Shown in pieces: positions 17,148 to 29,142 of a stretch of 64,000 nt of DNA; the first letter of the stretch is position 1; each line of letters opens with the position of its first letter. Below the pieces are notes generated by a model. The model did not search any database. It saw nothing but the letters and a program-made list of their open reading frames with translations, and had not been told where the DNA came from. The translations under genes and the position numbers were made by a program. Source of the DNA: Rheinheimera baltica DSM 14885 (GTDB lineage Bacteria; Pseudomonadota; Gammaproteobacteria; Enterobacterales; Alteromonadaceae); contig NZ_KE384353.1 of NCBI RefSeq assembly GCF_000425345.1, forward strand, positions 34,711 to 98,710, written 5' to 3'.

Positions 17148-19103
17148 TTAAGCCAATTTAAATTGTTTAATCATGCTGTTTAAGCTTTCGGCAACTTCTG
17201 CCACCTGGCGACTAGACGAACTGGTTTCATGCGAGCCTTCCAGATTCTGCTGTCCAATATCACGCAAGCTCACCAGACTTTCATCTATAGATGCTGCTAC
17301 CGTTGCTTGTTGCTCTGTTGCAGCACTCACAGATAATATTTGCTGATTTACATTGTTTACGGCATTAACAATTTCCCGAATGCTTTTAGCAACAATATTG
17401 ATGCTCTGTTTAGTTTCGTCAGCACCGAGCAGCGAGTCATTAAATTGACTGACTGCATTAGCAGATTGGGTCGAGACATCTGCAATCACCTTTTCAATTA
17501 AATGTGTTGATTCTTGGGTACGACGAGCAAGGTTTCTTACTTCATCGGCAACCACGGCAAAGCCACGGCCAGACTCACCTGCTCTGGCAGCTTCAATGGC
17601 AGCATTAAGTGCCAGTAAATTAGTTTGCTCCGCTACGCCACGAATAACATCAAGTAATGAGGTAATACCTGAAATATTGTCGGCCAAGGCATTCATGCTT
17701 AAATGGCTTGCTTCAATTTGCAGGCTAAGTTTTTCAGTGAGCTGTTCCGAATGCTCCAGCTCCTTCATGCTGTTTTGGCTGGCTTGGTGCGCATCACTTA
17801 CCTCATTGGCAACGTCAGACGAGCGCGCAGAGACTTCTTTCACGGTTACCGCCATTTGATTTACTGCGGTAACAATGGTATCGAGCTCTGACGCTTGTCG
17901 AGTTAAGTTTTGCTCAGTAGTATTTGTTACGGTGCTGAGCTCTTCCGCCGTTGCAGCTAGTTGCTCTGAAGTTACGCCCATTTGCTGCATCATATTGCGC
18001 AAGTTATGAATCAGGTTATTTAGCGCTCCGCGCAAGCTGGTTGGTGCTGCATCATTGATATCTAAGGTTAGGTCACCTTTTGCAACCTGTTGCATCATAT
18101 GCTGCATTTCCGACGGTTCCCCACCAAGAGGTCGCATAACGGTGCGAGACACATACCAACCAATAATACAGGCAACGGCAATGGCGATAAAAAGCTCAAA
18201 CAAGCTAATTATGAGTAATTGATTAATGGGCTCATTAATTTCTGCTATATCTATTTCTGCTAATAAGCCCCAGGTAACACCAAAAAAATCCACTGGGGTG
18301 TAGGCTGACAAAACCGAGTTATTATTGTAGTCAATAACCTCTTCTACCCGTGTTTTACCTTGTAGTACGGCATCTGATGCCTGTGTATCAACTCCATTTT
18401 TAGTTACTGTGCCAGTGAAAGAGGCGGAAATAGAGTGGCCGATAGGGTCAAGATACGAGTCTGAGCGCATGCGTTTATCTGGACCAATTAAATACGTTTC
18501 ACCGGTTCTGCCCATACCAGTGCGAAGTTGCATTAAGGCATTAATGCTATCGATAGAGAACTGTGTTGCAATTATCCAACGTTCCCCGGCAATAATTTTT
18601 GGCACACCAACAAAAGCGGCCGGAGCATTATTTGACGGTGCATAAGGCGCAAAGTCTGCTGAAGCAAACTCTTTGTCACTGTATTGTAAATCGCTAAACA
18701 ATTTACCTAAGCCACTATTTTTGAATGGCCCATTCGCCAGGTTAGTTTGATAATCTGCCTCGCGGGCAGCAGTGTAAATAACATCACCAGAGGGTGATAT
18801 AACAAAAATGTCGTAAAAATGTAATTCACTATTGAGTTTGTTCAGTAACTTATGCATTTTATCCGACGTGACATTTTCAAAGTCCGCCTCAATAATATCG
18901 GCAATAGCATATAAATTATCTTTGACACTAACCAACTGTGATTCAAGCTGTGCTTTTTTAATATCTCGTATCGAAATCAGCCGTTGTTCATTTTCGTGTT
19001 CTATTTCAGTAATGGTCGATAAAGTGTTAACAAATAGCGACAGCGTTAATGGCACTAACACTGCACCTATAACCAACGACATTACCCGAAAACGGAATTT
19101 CAT
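17148..19103 (-). CDS. Methyl-accepting chemotaxis protein with periplasmic dCache domain
   Basis: The 651-residue receptor has an N-terminal helix ([19 protein letters not shown]) and a large periplasmic region (about 35-295) with double-Cache features ([30 protein letters not shown]). A second helix ([20 protein letters not shown]), a HAMP-like linker and a long cytoplasmic signalling coiled coil follow. The invariant CheA/CheW-binding tip [19 protein letters not shown] and [20 protein letters not shown] is intact. There is no C-terminal CheR/CheB pentapeptide; it ends MIKQFKLA. The ligand is unknown; dCache domains often bind amino acids or other small organic molecules. It is monocistronic. 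Confidence 0.95.
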   Translation of the reverse strand: MKFRFRVMSLVIGAVLVPLTLSLFVNTLSTITEIEHENEQRLISIRDIKKAQLESQLVSVKDNLYAIADIIEADFENVTSDKMHKLLNKLNSELHFYDIFVISPSGDVIYTAAREADYQTNLANGPFKNSGLGKLFSDLQYSDKEFASADFAPYAPSNNAPAAFVGVPKIIAGERWIIATQFSIDSINALMQLRTGMGRTGETYLIGPDKRMRSDSYLDPIGHSISASFTGTVTKNGVDTQASDAVLQGKTRVEEVIDYNNNSVLSAYTPVDFFGVTWGLLAEIDIAEINEPINQLLIISLFELFIAIAVACIIGWYVSRTVMRPLGGEPSEMQHMMQQVAKGDLTLDINDAAPTSLRGALNNLIHNLRNMMQQMGVTSEQLAATAEELSTVTNTTEQNLTRQASELDTIVTAVNQMAVTVKEVSARSSDVANEVSDAHQASQNSMKELEHSEQLTEKLSLQIEASHLSMNALADNISGITSLLDVIRGVAEQTNLLALNAAIEAARAGESGRGFAVVADEVRNLARRTQESTHLIEKVIADVSTQSANAVSQFNDSLLGADETKQSINIVAKSIREIVNAVNNVNQQILSVSAATEQQATVAASIDESLVSLRDIGQQNLEGSHETSSSSRQVAEVAESLNSMIKQFKLA

Positions 19104-19431
19104 AATAAATACCTATGTATAAATGATAACAATGGACCAACACATACACCGCTGCTTTAATTGATTAAGTTTTTGCAATGTCGTCGCTATGCCGTTACCA
19201 AGGTTAAGTCTTACTGGTTTCACCTTGTACAGCGTGAGACTTTTAATTCGTGAAAAGTGTTATTGTCGCTAAGGACCTAAATGTCTTATATGTCTCTTTT
19301 TTGTATTCTGTTCGATGCTCTCGCTTTTGTCAATGGCAAGATGTGAGAATTATTCAGATGTGCTTTAAGTGTAGTTTACTTAGCGATTAAGACGTGTCAT
19401 AGCTTAAACATACCTATAAAAGGAGTAGACG
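19104..19431. other. Intergenic region between chemoreceptor and ybaK
   Basis: These 328 bases hold divergent promoters for the chemoreceptor (minus strand) and ybaK (plus strand). I see no long open frame, riboswitch motif or strong hairpin. An AAAGGAG ribosome site lies about 6 bases before the ybaK ATG. Confidence 0.5.
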
Positions 19432-19899
19432 ATGACCCCGGCAATTGATTTGGCTAAACAGCAAGGTATCGCCTATCAGGTGCATCAATATCAGCATGAT
19501 GCGGCAGCAGCATCTTATGGTTTAGAGGAGTCAGAAAAGCTTGGTTTAGCGCCTGAGCAGGTGTTTAAAACCCTGGTCGTGCAGCTTGATGGTAAACAGC
19601 TGGCGGTTGCGGTGTTGCCGGTAAGTCAGCAGCTCAATATGAAGTTGATGGCCAAAGCCTTGGGCGCAAAAAAAGCTGAGATGGCTAATTCGCATGATGT
19701 GATGCGCTCAAGCGGCTATGTGCTTGGCGGGGTAAGTCCGCTGGGACAAAAGAAACGTTTGCCTACGGTAATAGACAACTCAGCGCAGCAGTACGGCACT
19801 ATTTATGTCGGTGCAGGGCGGCGCGGGCTGGAAATTGAATTGGCCGCGGCAGATTTATGTCAGTTACTGCAGGGGCGTTTTGCGCCCTTGGCTCAATAA
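19432..19899 (+). CDS. ybaK: Cys-tRNA(Pro)/Cys-tRNA(Cys) deacylase YbaK
   Basis: The 155-residue protein is a single-domain YbaK/EbsC-family trans-editing enzyme. It hydrolyses Cys-tRNAPro formed by mischarging by ProRS. Family features are TPAIDLAKQQGIAYQVHQY at the start, LGLAPEQVFKTLVVQ with the essential lysine (VFKTLV), and the end GGVSPLGQKKRLPTVID with a Gly/Ser-rich loop. Length and order match E. coli YbaK. It is preceded by a good Shine-Dalgarno (AAAGGAG) and followed by a hairpin terminator. Confidence 0.95.
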   Translation: MTPAIDLAKQQGIAYQVHQYQHDAAAASYGLEESEKLGLAPEQVFKTLVVQLDGKQLAVAVLPVSQQLNMKLMAKALGAKKAEMANSHDVMRSSGYVLGGVSPLGQKKRLPTVIDNSAQQYGTIYVGAGRRGLEIELAAADLCQLLQGRFAPLAQ

Positions 19900-19902
19900 A
19901 AA

Positions 19903-19923
19903 CGGGCACTGTAATAGTGCCCG
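19903..19923. terminator. Terminator between ybaK and katG
   Basis: CGGGCACT-GTAAT-AGTGCCCG is an 8-bp perfect stem with a 5-nt loop, located between convergent ybaK and katG. Loose T-rich sequence follows on the + strand and AAAA precedes it, so it can act in both directions. Confidence 0.75.
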
Positions 19924-19948
19924 TGTGATTATTTTGCACGCTTAACGG

Positions 19949-22379
<2,431 letters not shown>

Positions 22380-23843
22380 TTATGCCAAACACACCTGGTT
22401 TCTGCCAGCCTGCTTAGCGTGATATAGCGCCTTGTCAGCGCGTTCAAAACAGTGCAGTAAGTGTTCGTCAGGCTGTTGTTCGGCAACACCAAAGCTGCAG
22501 CTTAAACTAATATTATTGCTGAAGTTGTACTGCTTTATGGCACTGGCTATTCTGTCGCACAAAGCTTTGGCTACGTCTGCTTTTGTATGTTGACAAAAAA
22601 TAACGAACTCTTCGCCGCCCCAACGGGCCACTTGATCTTGTTCGCGTATTTGTGCACGAAGAATTTCAGCCAGCTCACGTAAAATGGCATCGCCGGTAAT
22701 ATGCCCGTGGTTGTCGTTTATCTGTTTAAAAAAGTCGATATCAATTAGCACCAGGCTAAAGTCTTGTGTATGTTGTGCTGCTCGTTGTTGCGTTACACTG
22801 ATGGTCTTGTCAAAGAAGTTTCTGTTGTATAACCGTGTGAGCGGGTCGTGAGTGGACAAAAACTCCAGCTCTTGGATGGCAGATTCTAGCTCGGCTCTAG
22901 TATGCTCGAGCTGTTGATTCTTCTCCTGTAGTCGACGATAAAAATAGCGGCTTCGGTAGTTCCATGCCGTTAACAGTAAGATAATGGCAATGGCCACTGC
23001 GCCTAGTTGCCACATCAACTGATAATTTGTGATATCCATCACTTTAATACGTGTCCATTTTTGGTAAATGGCAATATGTTCTGCTTCTGTTATGGTGCCC
23101 AGTGCTTCGTTAAGTTGCGGTAATAGGGCTTGATAAGGTAAAGACACGCCAATTCTAAGTTTATCTTCCAGCTCAAGCCAACCTGCCACTTTTAACTGAT
23201 ATAAAGATTCTTGTTGAATTTGGCCATTAATTGAATATAACGAACCAATAAATAAATCCGCATCACCCTCGGCGACGGCCTTTAACCCGGCAGGTTCATT
23301 TTCTACTTCATGTATCCTGGTTTCAGGGTAGTGGCGCTTTATGTACTCAATTAAACGGTAGCCTTTAGGCACGGCCAATGAGCGAGTGCCAATATTTGCC
23401 ATACTTTGTAAAAAGGGTTGCTGTCTAAGAGATACCAGCACATTTGGGGAGCGAAAATAGACGTCAGAAAATTGTAGGTATTGTTCGCGTTCTGTTGTCT
23501 GGTTTAACATTGGCGATAACATGCAGTCGCCATTTCTCAGCAATTGCAGTGTTTCAAGCCAGGAGCGGGTAGGTATTAGTTTAAACGTTAAGCCCGTTTT
23601 TTCGGCAATTAATGCGATGTAATCCGCGGAAATACCGACGTGTACACCATCATCTATTGCCTCATAAGGCATCCAGTCAGGGTCCACACAATAAGTAAGT
23701 ACTGTTGCTGAGTCTGGTGTTTTGTTGTCATCTGCTTGCGCTGGGGGTAGCGTCGCTAATAACCCCAGTAGCCAAGCCAAAACGGCTAAGCTCCATTTTT
23801 TTTGCCAAAAGCCCAGTGTACAAACCGAATATAGCACTATCAC
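22380..23843 (-). CDS. Diguanylate cyclase with periplasmic solute-binding sensor domain
   Basis: The 487-residue protein has a signal or first helix (about 15-37), then a family 3 solute-binding domain (about 45-270: CVDPDWMPYEAIDDG, GISADYIALIAEKTGL) facing the periplasm. A transmembrane helix (about 278-298), a short coiled coil and a GGDEF domain (about 325-487) follow. The active-site loop is GGEEF and the inhibitory I-site R-x-x-D (REQD) lies 5 residues before it, so it should make c-di-GMP with product feedback. The sensor resembles amino-acid-binding domains; the ligand is unknown. It is monocistronic upstream of katG. Confidence 0.93.
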   Translation of the reverse strand: MIVLYSVCTLGFWQKKWSLAVLAWLLGLLATLPPAQADDNKTPDSATVLTYCVDPDWMPYEAIDDGVHVGISADYIALIAEKTGLTFKLIPTRSWLETLQLLRNGDCMLSPMLNQTTEREQYLQFSDVYFRSPNVLVSLRQQPFLQSMANIGTRSLAVPKGYRLIEYIKRHYPETRIHEVENEPAGLKAVAEGDADLFIGSLYSINGQIQQESLYQLKVAGWLELEDKLRIGVSLPYQALLPQLNEALGTITEAEHIAIYQKWTRIKVMDITNYQLMWQLGAVAIAIILLLTAWNYRSRYFYRRLQEKNQQLEHTRAELESAIQELEFLSTHDPLTRLYNRNFFDKTISVTQQRAAQHTQDFSLVLIDIDFFKQINDNHGHITGDAILRELAEILRAQIREQDQVARWGGEEFVIFCQHTKADVAKALCDRIASAIKQYNFSNNISLSCSFGVAEQQPDEHLLHCFERADKALYHAKQAGRNQVCLA

Positions 23844-24045
23844 AATAGCGTGCTCACACCAGACATGGAGAACTCAAGCACAAACAATTCACCTGCAATA
23901 TTAACCTGTCATCTATAGTTGTTATTTATTGATAGTAGACTAAAGCAAGTAAAGTGCGAATTTGCAGTAACTTAGGGTGATAAAGCCCTTGCACCACTGA
24001 GATTTGGCGGTTAGTTTGGTCGCTATTACTCAACAGAGACTTACC

Positions 24046-24525
24046 ATGACCCGTGTTACTATCCTGGTAGATGTTCAAAATATCTACTACACCAGCCGAG
24101 AGGCGTTTCAGCGCAATTTTGATTATAACGCCTTTTGGCGCCAGGTTACTGACGGACGCACTGTTGTAAAAGCCATTGCCTACGCGATTGATCGTGGCGA
24201 TGAGAAGCAGCGCCAGTTTCAGAAGATCCTCCGTGCCATTGGCTTTGAAGTAAAACTTAAACCCTTTATTCAGCGTGCGGATGTTAGCGCAAAAGGTGAC
24301 TGGGATGTGGGTATAACGTTGGATGCCATTGAATACGGCCAGTACAGTGACTTACTCGTACTGGCATCGGGCGATGGTGACTTTGACTTGCTGGCGCAAA
24401 AACTGATTACAAAGTATGAAACCGAAGTAGAGGTTTATGGCGTAGAGGGTTTAACCGCACTGGCACTTCGTAACGCCGCCAGCCGGTTTATTGCAATTGA
24501 TGAAAGGTTATTGCTGGGGAAGTAA
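24046..24525 (+). CDS. NYN domain protein (LabA/DUF88 family)
   Basis: The 159-residue PIN-like NYN protein has the conserved acidic residues of the family in TILVDVQNIYY, GDWDVGITLDAIEY and LASGDGDFDLLAQKL. These suggest a metal-dependent RNase fold. I start at ATG 24046, where homologues begin (MTRVTILVDVQN); the frame is open upstream to a TTG at 24004 but that region is poorly conserved in type. Members include cyanobacterial LabA and human MARF1-type domains, but bacterial roles are mostly unknown. Confidence 0.88.
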   Translation: MTRVTILVDVQNIYYTSREAFQRNFDYNAFWRQVTDGRTVVKAIAYAIDRGDEKQRQFQKILRAIGFEVKLKPFIQRADVSAKGDWDVGITLDAIEYGQYSDLLVLASGDGDFDLLAQKLITKYETEVEVYGVEGLTALALRNAASRFIAIDERLLLGK

Positions 24526-24552
24526 GCGCCCGGCAAATTCAAAGCCGGACGC
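24526..24552. terminator. Weak hairpin between convergent NYN and GST genes
   Basis: CCGGC-N9-GCCGG with outer GCG/CGC pairs forms a short imperfect stem at the convergent junction. There is no T-run, so the terminator call is tentative. Confidence 0.4.
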
Positions 24553-24570
24553 ATTAAAGCGTAATTAGTC

Positions 24571-25188
24571 TTAAGATGTTAGCAACGCATCATCTAACTC
24601 GTTAGCCCGAATGGCCGCTTTGCGTGCTTGTAGTCGTTGCACGTACTCGGTAAAGGCCGGTCGTGACTCCAGCGTATTAAACATCAAGCCCCAATGAATA
24701 TGGCTGCCTACATACACATCAGCGGCAGTGAATTGTTGACCACAGATATACAGGCTTTGGGTTAAAGCACTTTCCAGCGTATTTAGCGTATCCTGATACA
24801 AACCACAGCCAACCGACTGAGCATTGTCGGCATCCAGGCGCCAGTTAAACGCTTTGGCGCTGGTGGCCATTTCTAATGGCCCGGCAGCGAAGAATAACCA
24901 GCGGTAATAAGTACCGCGCTCAGCGCTATCCAGGGCAGGGGCTAATTGTCTGTCGGCAAACTGGTCTGCCAAATAAGCACATATAGCGGCGGTTTCGGTT
25001 ACCACTACCTCACCGTGAGTAATGGCCGGTACTTTGCCCATAGAATTAAGCGCCAGATAGTCGGCGGCTTTTATCTCATCGCCATACTGCAGCACCTTAA
25101 TGTCGTAAGGCACGTTAAGCTCTTCCAGCAGCCAGCGAACAATACGGCCACGCGAGTTGGGGTTGGTATATAACGTAAGCGGTTTCAT
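24571..25188 (-). CDS. Glutathione S-transferase
   Basis: The 205-residue soluble enzyme has a thioredoxin-like N-terminal domain (LTLYTNPNSRGRIVRWLLEELNVPYD). The NSRGR segment is where bacterial GSTs place their catalytic Ser/Cys, and the glutathione-binding cis-Pro loop is GKVPAITHGEVVVTETAAICAYLAD. The C-terminal helical domain (about 85-205) includes GQQFTAADVYVGSHIHWGL. It is transcribed divergently from a WYL-domain regulator across a palindromic operator, which suggests the regulator may control it. Confidence 0.93.
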   Translation of the reverse strand: MKPLTLYTNPNSRGRIVRWLLEELNVPYDIKVLQYGDEIKAADYLALNSMGKVPAITHGEVVVTETAAICAYLADQFADRQLAPALDSAERGTYYRWLFFAAGPLEMATSAKAFNWRLDADNAQSVGCGLYQDTLNTLESALTQSLYICGQQFTAADVYVGSHIHWGLMFNTLESRPAFTEYVQRLQARKAAIRANELDDALLTS

Positions 25189-25253
25189 CTGTTGTCATTC
25201 CTTATCGTTGATTGAGGTTGTTGCTGTTTGTTTTTTGCTACCAGCACAATAAA

Positions 25254-25279
25254 TCCTAATTAGGACAGAATCCGTCCTA
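25254..25279. promoter_or_regulatory. Overlapping palindromes between GST and WYL regulator
   Basis: Two dyads share an arm: TCCTAATTAGGA (25254-25265) and TAGGAC-N7-GTCCTA (25261-25279). They lie in the 165-bp divergent promoter region. Tandem dyads of this kind are typical operators. The adjacent HTH/WYL protein is the obvious candidate to bind them, controlling itself and the GST. Confidence 0.55.
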
Positions 25280-25353
25280 GATTTCGGTTATATTTTGGTT
25301 ATTTGTCATATCAGCAGTCATTAGGAATAGCCAATGCCTAACAGAGAAGCCCG

Positions 25354-26307
25354 ATGAGTGGCCCGACTATCCGTGTGCTCAGTTTGCTTGAGTTGTTGCA
25401 GTCTCATGGCCGTTTAAGTGGTACTGAATTAGCCAGCCGGCTGGGTGTCGATAAACGCACCGTAAGGCGTTATATTCAGGTGCTGGAAGGTTTAGGTATA
25501 CCTGTCACCACTGAGCAGGGCTGCGATGGCGGCTACATGCTTGTGGCCGGGTTTAAGCTACCGCCAATGATGTTTACCAATGATGAAACTCTGGCGTTGT
25601 CGCTGGGTTTGTTGGCGGCGAAAAACCTGCGCCTGGCTGATACCGCAGCCGCTATCAGCAGTATTCAGGCGAAACTGGAACGCGTTATGCCTGCCAGGCT
25701 CAAATCCCGAGCCAGAGCTATTGCTGACACCATCAACATAATGTTGCCTGAAGTGGCCCCCGACACCCCGCAACAGCAATTAGAACCCCTGCTGGTTGCG
25801 GTGGAGCAGCAACGTTCAGTTGCTATTTGTTATGCTGCTTATCAGCAGCCTCCAGTGATGCGGCAGGTAGACCCTTATGGCTTGCTGTTTCGTAGTGGCC
25901 ACTGGTATGTGAGCGGTTATTGCCATTTACGCATGGAGCTTCGTACCTTTAGGTTAGATCGTTTGCAACATATCAATATATTGGAGACCACCTTTACCCG
26001 GCCTGAAAACTTTAATTCTGCTGAGCATTTTCGCCACAGCCTGAATGCGATGCCAGGCAATTTGGATGTACAGGTATTACTGCATACTGATAAAAATACC
26101 GCAGCACAGGCAATGGGCTCCACTGCCTCGATGTTAAAACCGCAGCCAGAGGGATTGTTGCTAAGCACTCGCACCGATAGCTGTCATTGCCTGGCTCTGT
26201 GGTTAAGCCAGCTGCCGTTTGATTTTAGCGTTATTACACCACCAGAGTTAAAACAAGCACTAAATTTGCAAGCAAAGCGCTTAATGGATATTGCCCGGCG
26301 CCAGTAA
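25354..26307 (+). CDS. HTH_11/WYL-domain transcriptional regulator (YafY family)
   Basis: The 317-residue regulator has an N-terminal winged helix (about 5-60: RLSGTELASRLGVDKRTVRRYIQVLEGLGI), a middle segment, and a WYL domain (about 145-220: RQVDPYGLLFRSGHWYVSGYCHLR and LRTFRLDRLQHI) likely to bind a ligand, followed by the C-terminal WCX extension. A 7-codon upstream frame starts at ATG 25334 and stops over this gene's start (ATGA), so translation may be coupled. It is divergent from the GST. Confidence 0.92.
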   Translation: MSGPTIRVLSLLELLQSHGRLSGTELASRLGVDKRTVRRYIQVLEGLGIPVTTEQGCDGGYMLVAGFKLPPMMFTNDETLALSLGLLAAKNLRLADTAAAISSIQAKLERVMPARLKSRARAIADTINIMLPEVAPDTPQQQLEPLLVAVEQQRSVAICYAAYQQPPVMRQVDPYGLLFRSGHWYVSGYCHLRMELRTFRLDRLQHINILETTFTRPENFNSAEHFRHSLNAMPGNLDVQVLLHTDKNTAAQAMGSTASMLKPQPEGLLLSTRTDSCHCLALWLSQLPFDFSVITPPELKQALNLQAKRLMDIARRQ

Positions 26308-26418
26308 TAGCGGGGCAGTGTATTTAATTCGCTGCTTATTTAAAAATATTTTGCATTATTAAATCCAAACAACATCCGGCGTGCATCTAAGTTTCAGATT
26401 AACTCACTGGAAACGATT

Positions 26419-27960
26419 ATGACGCTTACAAACGCTGTTCTTCGCCATGTATTCTTTGCTGGCGTGCTGCTTTCTACAACATCCTTACCTGCCGCCGCTA
26501 ACGATACTCCGAAAATGGTTTCGGTAACCTCAACACACCAAACAGATATAACCCTGCATGAGGAGTTAGCACGTAAAGACGCTGAATTTTTTAAACGCGG
26601 TTTTAACGAATGTGATTTTGCTTATCTTGATGCCACCATTAGCCCTGCTCTCAAGTTCTATCATGATTTAGGTGGCTTACAGGATAAAGCGCTGTTTATG
26701 CAGAATACCCGGCAGTATTTGTGTGGTGACCCATTGCATAAACCTATTCGTAAGTTAACCGAAGGCAGTTTAACCACGTTCCCGCTTTACCAGGACGGTG
26801 TGCTTTATGGTGCCGTACAACACGGCAAACATCAGTTTTACTTACGTGAACCTGGAAAGACAGATCAGCTCACCGGTACGGCACGGTTTACCTCGGTTTG
26901 GTTAAAGCAAGAGAATAAATGGCTGCTGGATAATGTGCTCAGCTATGACCATCAACCGGCTGAAACTGAAACACCAGTAAACAGTGAACCGCATCAACAG
27001 ACTGACTTCGATGCGACAATAACTCGTTTGCTGCAGCAACATAAAGTTCCCGCGCTGGGTCTGGGCATTATTGAAAACGGTAAATTGGTGTCTACTCAAG
27101 TATATGGAGAGCTAACGCCTGGTACGGTAGCACCGCAAAATACGCTGTTTAAAGTGGCTTCGCTGACTAAACCGATAGTCACCATGCTTACCTTGCGTTT
27201 AGTTGCAGCAGGCAAACTGCAGCTGGATGAGCCGTTGTCAGCCTATTGGACAGATCCGGATATTAAAGATGACCCGCGACATCAATTACTTACGCCGCGG
27301 CTCGTGCTTAAACACCAAACCGGTTTTGCTAACTGGCGTTATCTTGAAGCCGACAACATACTGCGCTTTCAGTTTACGCCGGGCAGTCAACATCAGTATT
27401 CTGGCGAGGGTTTTGAATATTTACGCCGGGCACTGGAGCATAAATTTAATCAATCACTTGAAGCTTTAGCGCAGCAATATGTGTTTGAACCAGCTGGTAT
27501 GACTGATACGCATTTCTGGTGGTCACAAGGCGTTGATGAGGCACGCTATGCCCGTAACCATGACAGCAACGGCAAGGCGTTTGACCTGGAGAAATACTAC
27601 AAGGCTAATGCGGCTGCAAATTTAATCAGCACAGTAGCGGATTACAGCAAATTTATGCTGTTCGTGATGGCGCAAGAGCAGGCAATGCCTTCGATATATC
27701 AGGATATGCTAAAGCATCACGTCAATATTGGACAAAAGCATTATTTTGGTCTTGGCTGGGAAATTTTCAGCGGTTTTTCTGACGGTCAATCGTTGTTGCT
27801 GCATAGCGGCCGCGACCCTGGCGTGTCTACTCTGGCCGCATTTTCACCACAAAGCAAAAATGGTTATGTCATCTTTATGAATGGCGATAATGCCACACCG
27901 GTGCTTGAACAAGTGCTGGCACAGCTGTACCTTGGTGCTGAATTGTGGCAACGAAATTAA
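26419..27960 (+). CDS. Serine hydrolase: NTF2-like domain fused to beta-lactamase fold
   Basis: The 513-residue exported protein has a signal peptide (cleavage after PAAA). A DUF4440/SnoaL-like domain occupies about residues 45-180 (DAEFFKRGFNECDFAYLDATISPALKF... in part; ends WLKQENKWLLDNVL). A class C/PBP-type domain from about 195 onward has SLTK as S248-x-x-K251, YSG in the position of YxN, and HSGRDPG in place of KTG. It probably hydrolyses a peptide, ester or lactam. It begins a run of genes ending with an ECF sigma factor; the next gene starts 10 bp after its stop. Confidence 0.88.
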   Translation: MTLTNAVLRHVFFAGVLLSTTSLPAAANDTPKMVSVTSTHQTDITLHEELARKDAEFFKRGFNECDFAYLDATISPALKFYHDLGGLQDKALFMQNTRQYLCGDPLHKPIRKLTEGSLTTFPLYQDGVLYGAVQHGKHQFYLREPGKTDQLTGTARFTSVWLKQENKWLLDNVLSYDHQPAETETPVNSEPHQQTDFDATITRLLQQHKVPALGLGIIENGKLVSTQVYGELTPGTVAPQNTLFKVASLTKPIVTMLTLRLVAAGKLQLDEPLSAYWTDPDIKDDPRHQLLTPRLVLKHQTGFANWRYLEADNILRFQFTPGSQHQYSGEGFEYLRRALEHKFNQSLEALAQQYVFEPAGMTDTHFWWSQGVDEARYARNHDSNGKAFDLEKYYKANAAANLISTVADYSKFMLFVMAQEQAMPSIYQDMLKHHVNIGQKHYFGLGWEIFSGFSDGQSLLLHSGRDPGVSTLAAFSPQSKNGYVIFMNGDNATPVLEQVLAQLYLGAELWQRN

Positions 27961-27970
27961 GCATATAAGT

Positions 27971-28363
27971 ATGAACGGACAAGAATGGGCAGAAATACTG
28001 GTGCCTCTTATCGTCTTCAGCGCGTTTGTAGCGCTGATGGGGTTAATATTGCTGTATAAGTACAAGAAAAAACGCCTGTTTTTGCAAATGGTTGAACGAA
28101 CTTTACAACAGCAGGCGCCGTTGCCGCCGGAAACCATACGCGAAGTGGCGCTACATTTCTTTTCTGCTAACCGCGATATCCGTAAGGGCATTTTTCTGTT
28201 GGTGCTGTCTGCCAGTATTCTGGCATTTTCGTACTTTGCCGATTTCCGGCAAAATGGCAATTTGGATTTAAACGATGCGCTAAATGGCATTGCTATTTTG
28301 CCAGGTTTACTCGGGTTGGCATTTTTTCTGCTGGCCCGGCTTGATCGGCAGCAGGCTCGCTAA
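27971..28363 (+). CDS. DUF6249-like small membrane protein
   Basis: The 130-residue protein starts MNGQEWAEILVPLIVFSAFVALMGLILLYKYKKKR-like, a periplasmic N-terminus and one helix (quoted loosely). A soluble linker (VERTLQQQAPLPPETIREVAL) and two more helices follow. The pattern resembles DUF6249 membrane proteins, which are often next to ECF sigma factors. I start at ATG 27971, just after the hydrolase stop; the longer open frame from 27881 overlaps the hydrolase gene. It may act as an anti-sigma-like partner, though no classical zinc motif is present. Confidence 0.75.
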   Translation: MNGQEWAEILVPLIVFSAFVALMGLILLYKYKKKRLFLQMVERTLQQQAPLPPETIREVALHFFSANRDIRKGIFLLVLSASILAFSYFADFRQNGNLDLNDALNGIAILPGLLGLAFFLLARLDRQQAR

Positions 28364-28372
28364 GTTAATGCT

Positions 28373-28915
28373 GTGTCGTTAAAACAGGCGTCGGTTGAAC
28401 AGCTGGTCGCCATTGTTCAGGTGTCTGGTGATACAGCAGCATTTAATGAGTTGTTCAGTCGTCATGACCGTAAGCTACGTGGCTTTTTGGCGTTTAAATC
28501 GGCCGATCAGCGGCATGATATCGACGATCTGGTGCAGGAAACCTATGTTAAGGCTTTTTTAAATATTCAGCATTTTTCGCAGCATTCGCAATTTTCTACC
28601 TGGTTGCTACGAATTGCTATCAACGAAATGTTGCAAGCTAAGCGTTCGGGTAATATTTTTACCCGGCTTAAACAGCGCTGGTTTGCCGCGGAGCCTGACA
28701 CGCTAACACATACTGATAAGTCTGCCGAGCATCTAGATGTGGAAACCTTAATGGCCGGTTTGTCGACTATTCAACAGCAGGTGTTTGTCTATACCGAATT
28801 TTATGGTTATTCACAAAGTGAAATTGCCGACAAACTGAACATTCCGCTTGGCAGCGTTAAAACCTATATGAAGCAAGCACGAGATGCGCTGGACAGGAAC
28901 AATACCTCATGTTGA
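28373..28915 (+). CDS. ECF-type RNA polymerase sigma factor
   Basis: The 180-residue sigma-70 family protein has region 2 (about 22-90: DDLVQETYVKAFLNIQHF, TWLLRIAINEM) and region 4 (about 125-175: LSTIQQQVFVYTEFYGYSQSEIADKLNIPLG, the last part a helix-turn-helix). It has no sigma-1 or sigma-3 region. The start is a GTG at 28373, right after the previous gene's stop, since no ATG is in frame before the conserved part. It overlaps the next small gene by 7 bp. Its neighbours are probable regulon members or partners. Confidence 0.92.
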   Translation: MSLKQASVEQLVAIVQVSGDTAAFNELFSRHDRKLRGFLAFKSADQRHDIDDLVQETYVKAFLNIQHFSQHSQFSTWLLRIAINEMLQAKRSGNIFTRLKQRWFAAEPDTLTHTDKSAEHLDVETLMAGLSTIQQQVFVYTEFYGYSQSEIADKLNIPLGSVKTYMKQARDALDRNNTSC

Positions 28916-29124
28916 AACTAACATTGCGGCAAACAATCAGGCTTTGGCTGTGGCAGCGTCGTCGCAGCGTCGTTATTACGTTGGCTAGCATGCTGGCGGC
29001 GTTACTGACACTAGGTTACAACCACTTACTCAGCACCGATGCTTCGCTTTTGTCGCTATTAACATTGGCCCAACTAGGCGCTGCCACGCTGCTGGTTATC
29101 GTGGTAATTATTTTGAGCGACTAG
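28909..29124 (+). CDS. Small membrane protein following ECF sigma factor
   Basis: The 71-residue protein has a basic N-terminus (MLKLTLRQTIRLWLWQRRRS) and two hydrophobic segments (about 22-36 and 46-69). The gene overlaps the sigma factor stop by 7 bp, so it is co-translated. I do not recognise the family. Its position suggests a role with the sigma factor (membrane tether or anti-sigma), but it has no visible sigma-binding motif. Confidence 0.7.
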   Translation: MLKLTLRQTIRLWLWQRRRSVVITLASMLAALLTLGYNHLLSTDASLLSLLTLAQLGAATLLVIVVIILSD

Positions 29125-29142
29125 CGGGCTGAAACTAAGACG

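Noticed and set aside
26419..27960. True class C beta-lactamase
   Set aside because: Lacks the KTG motif (HSG instead) and has an extra NTF2-like domain; resistance function not supported.
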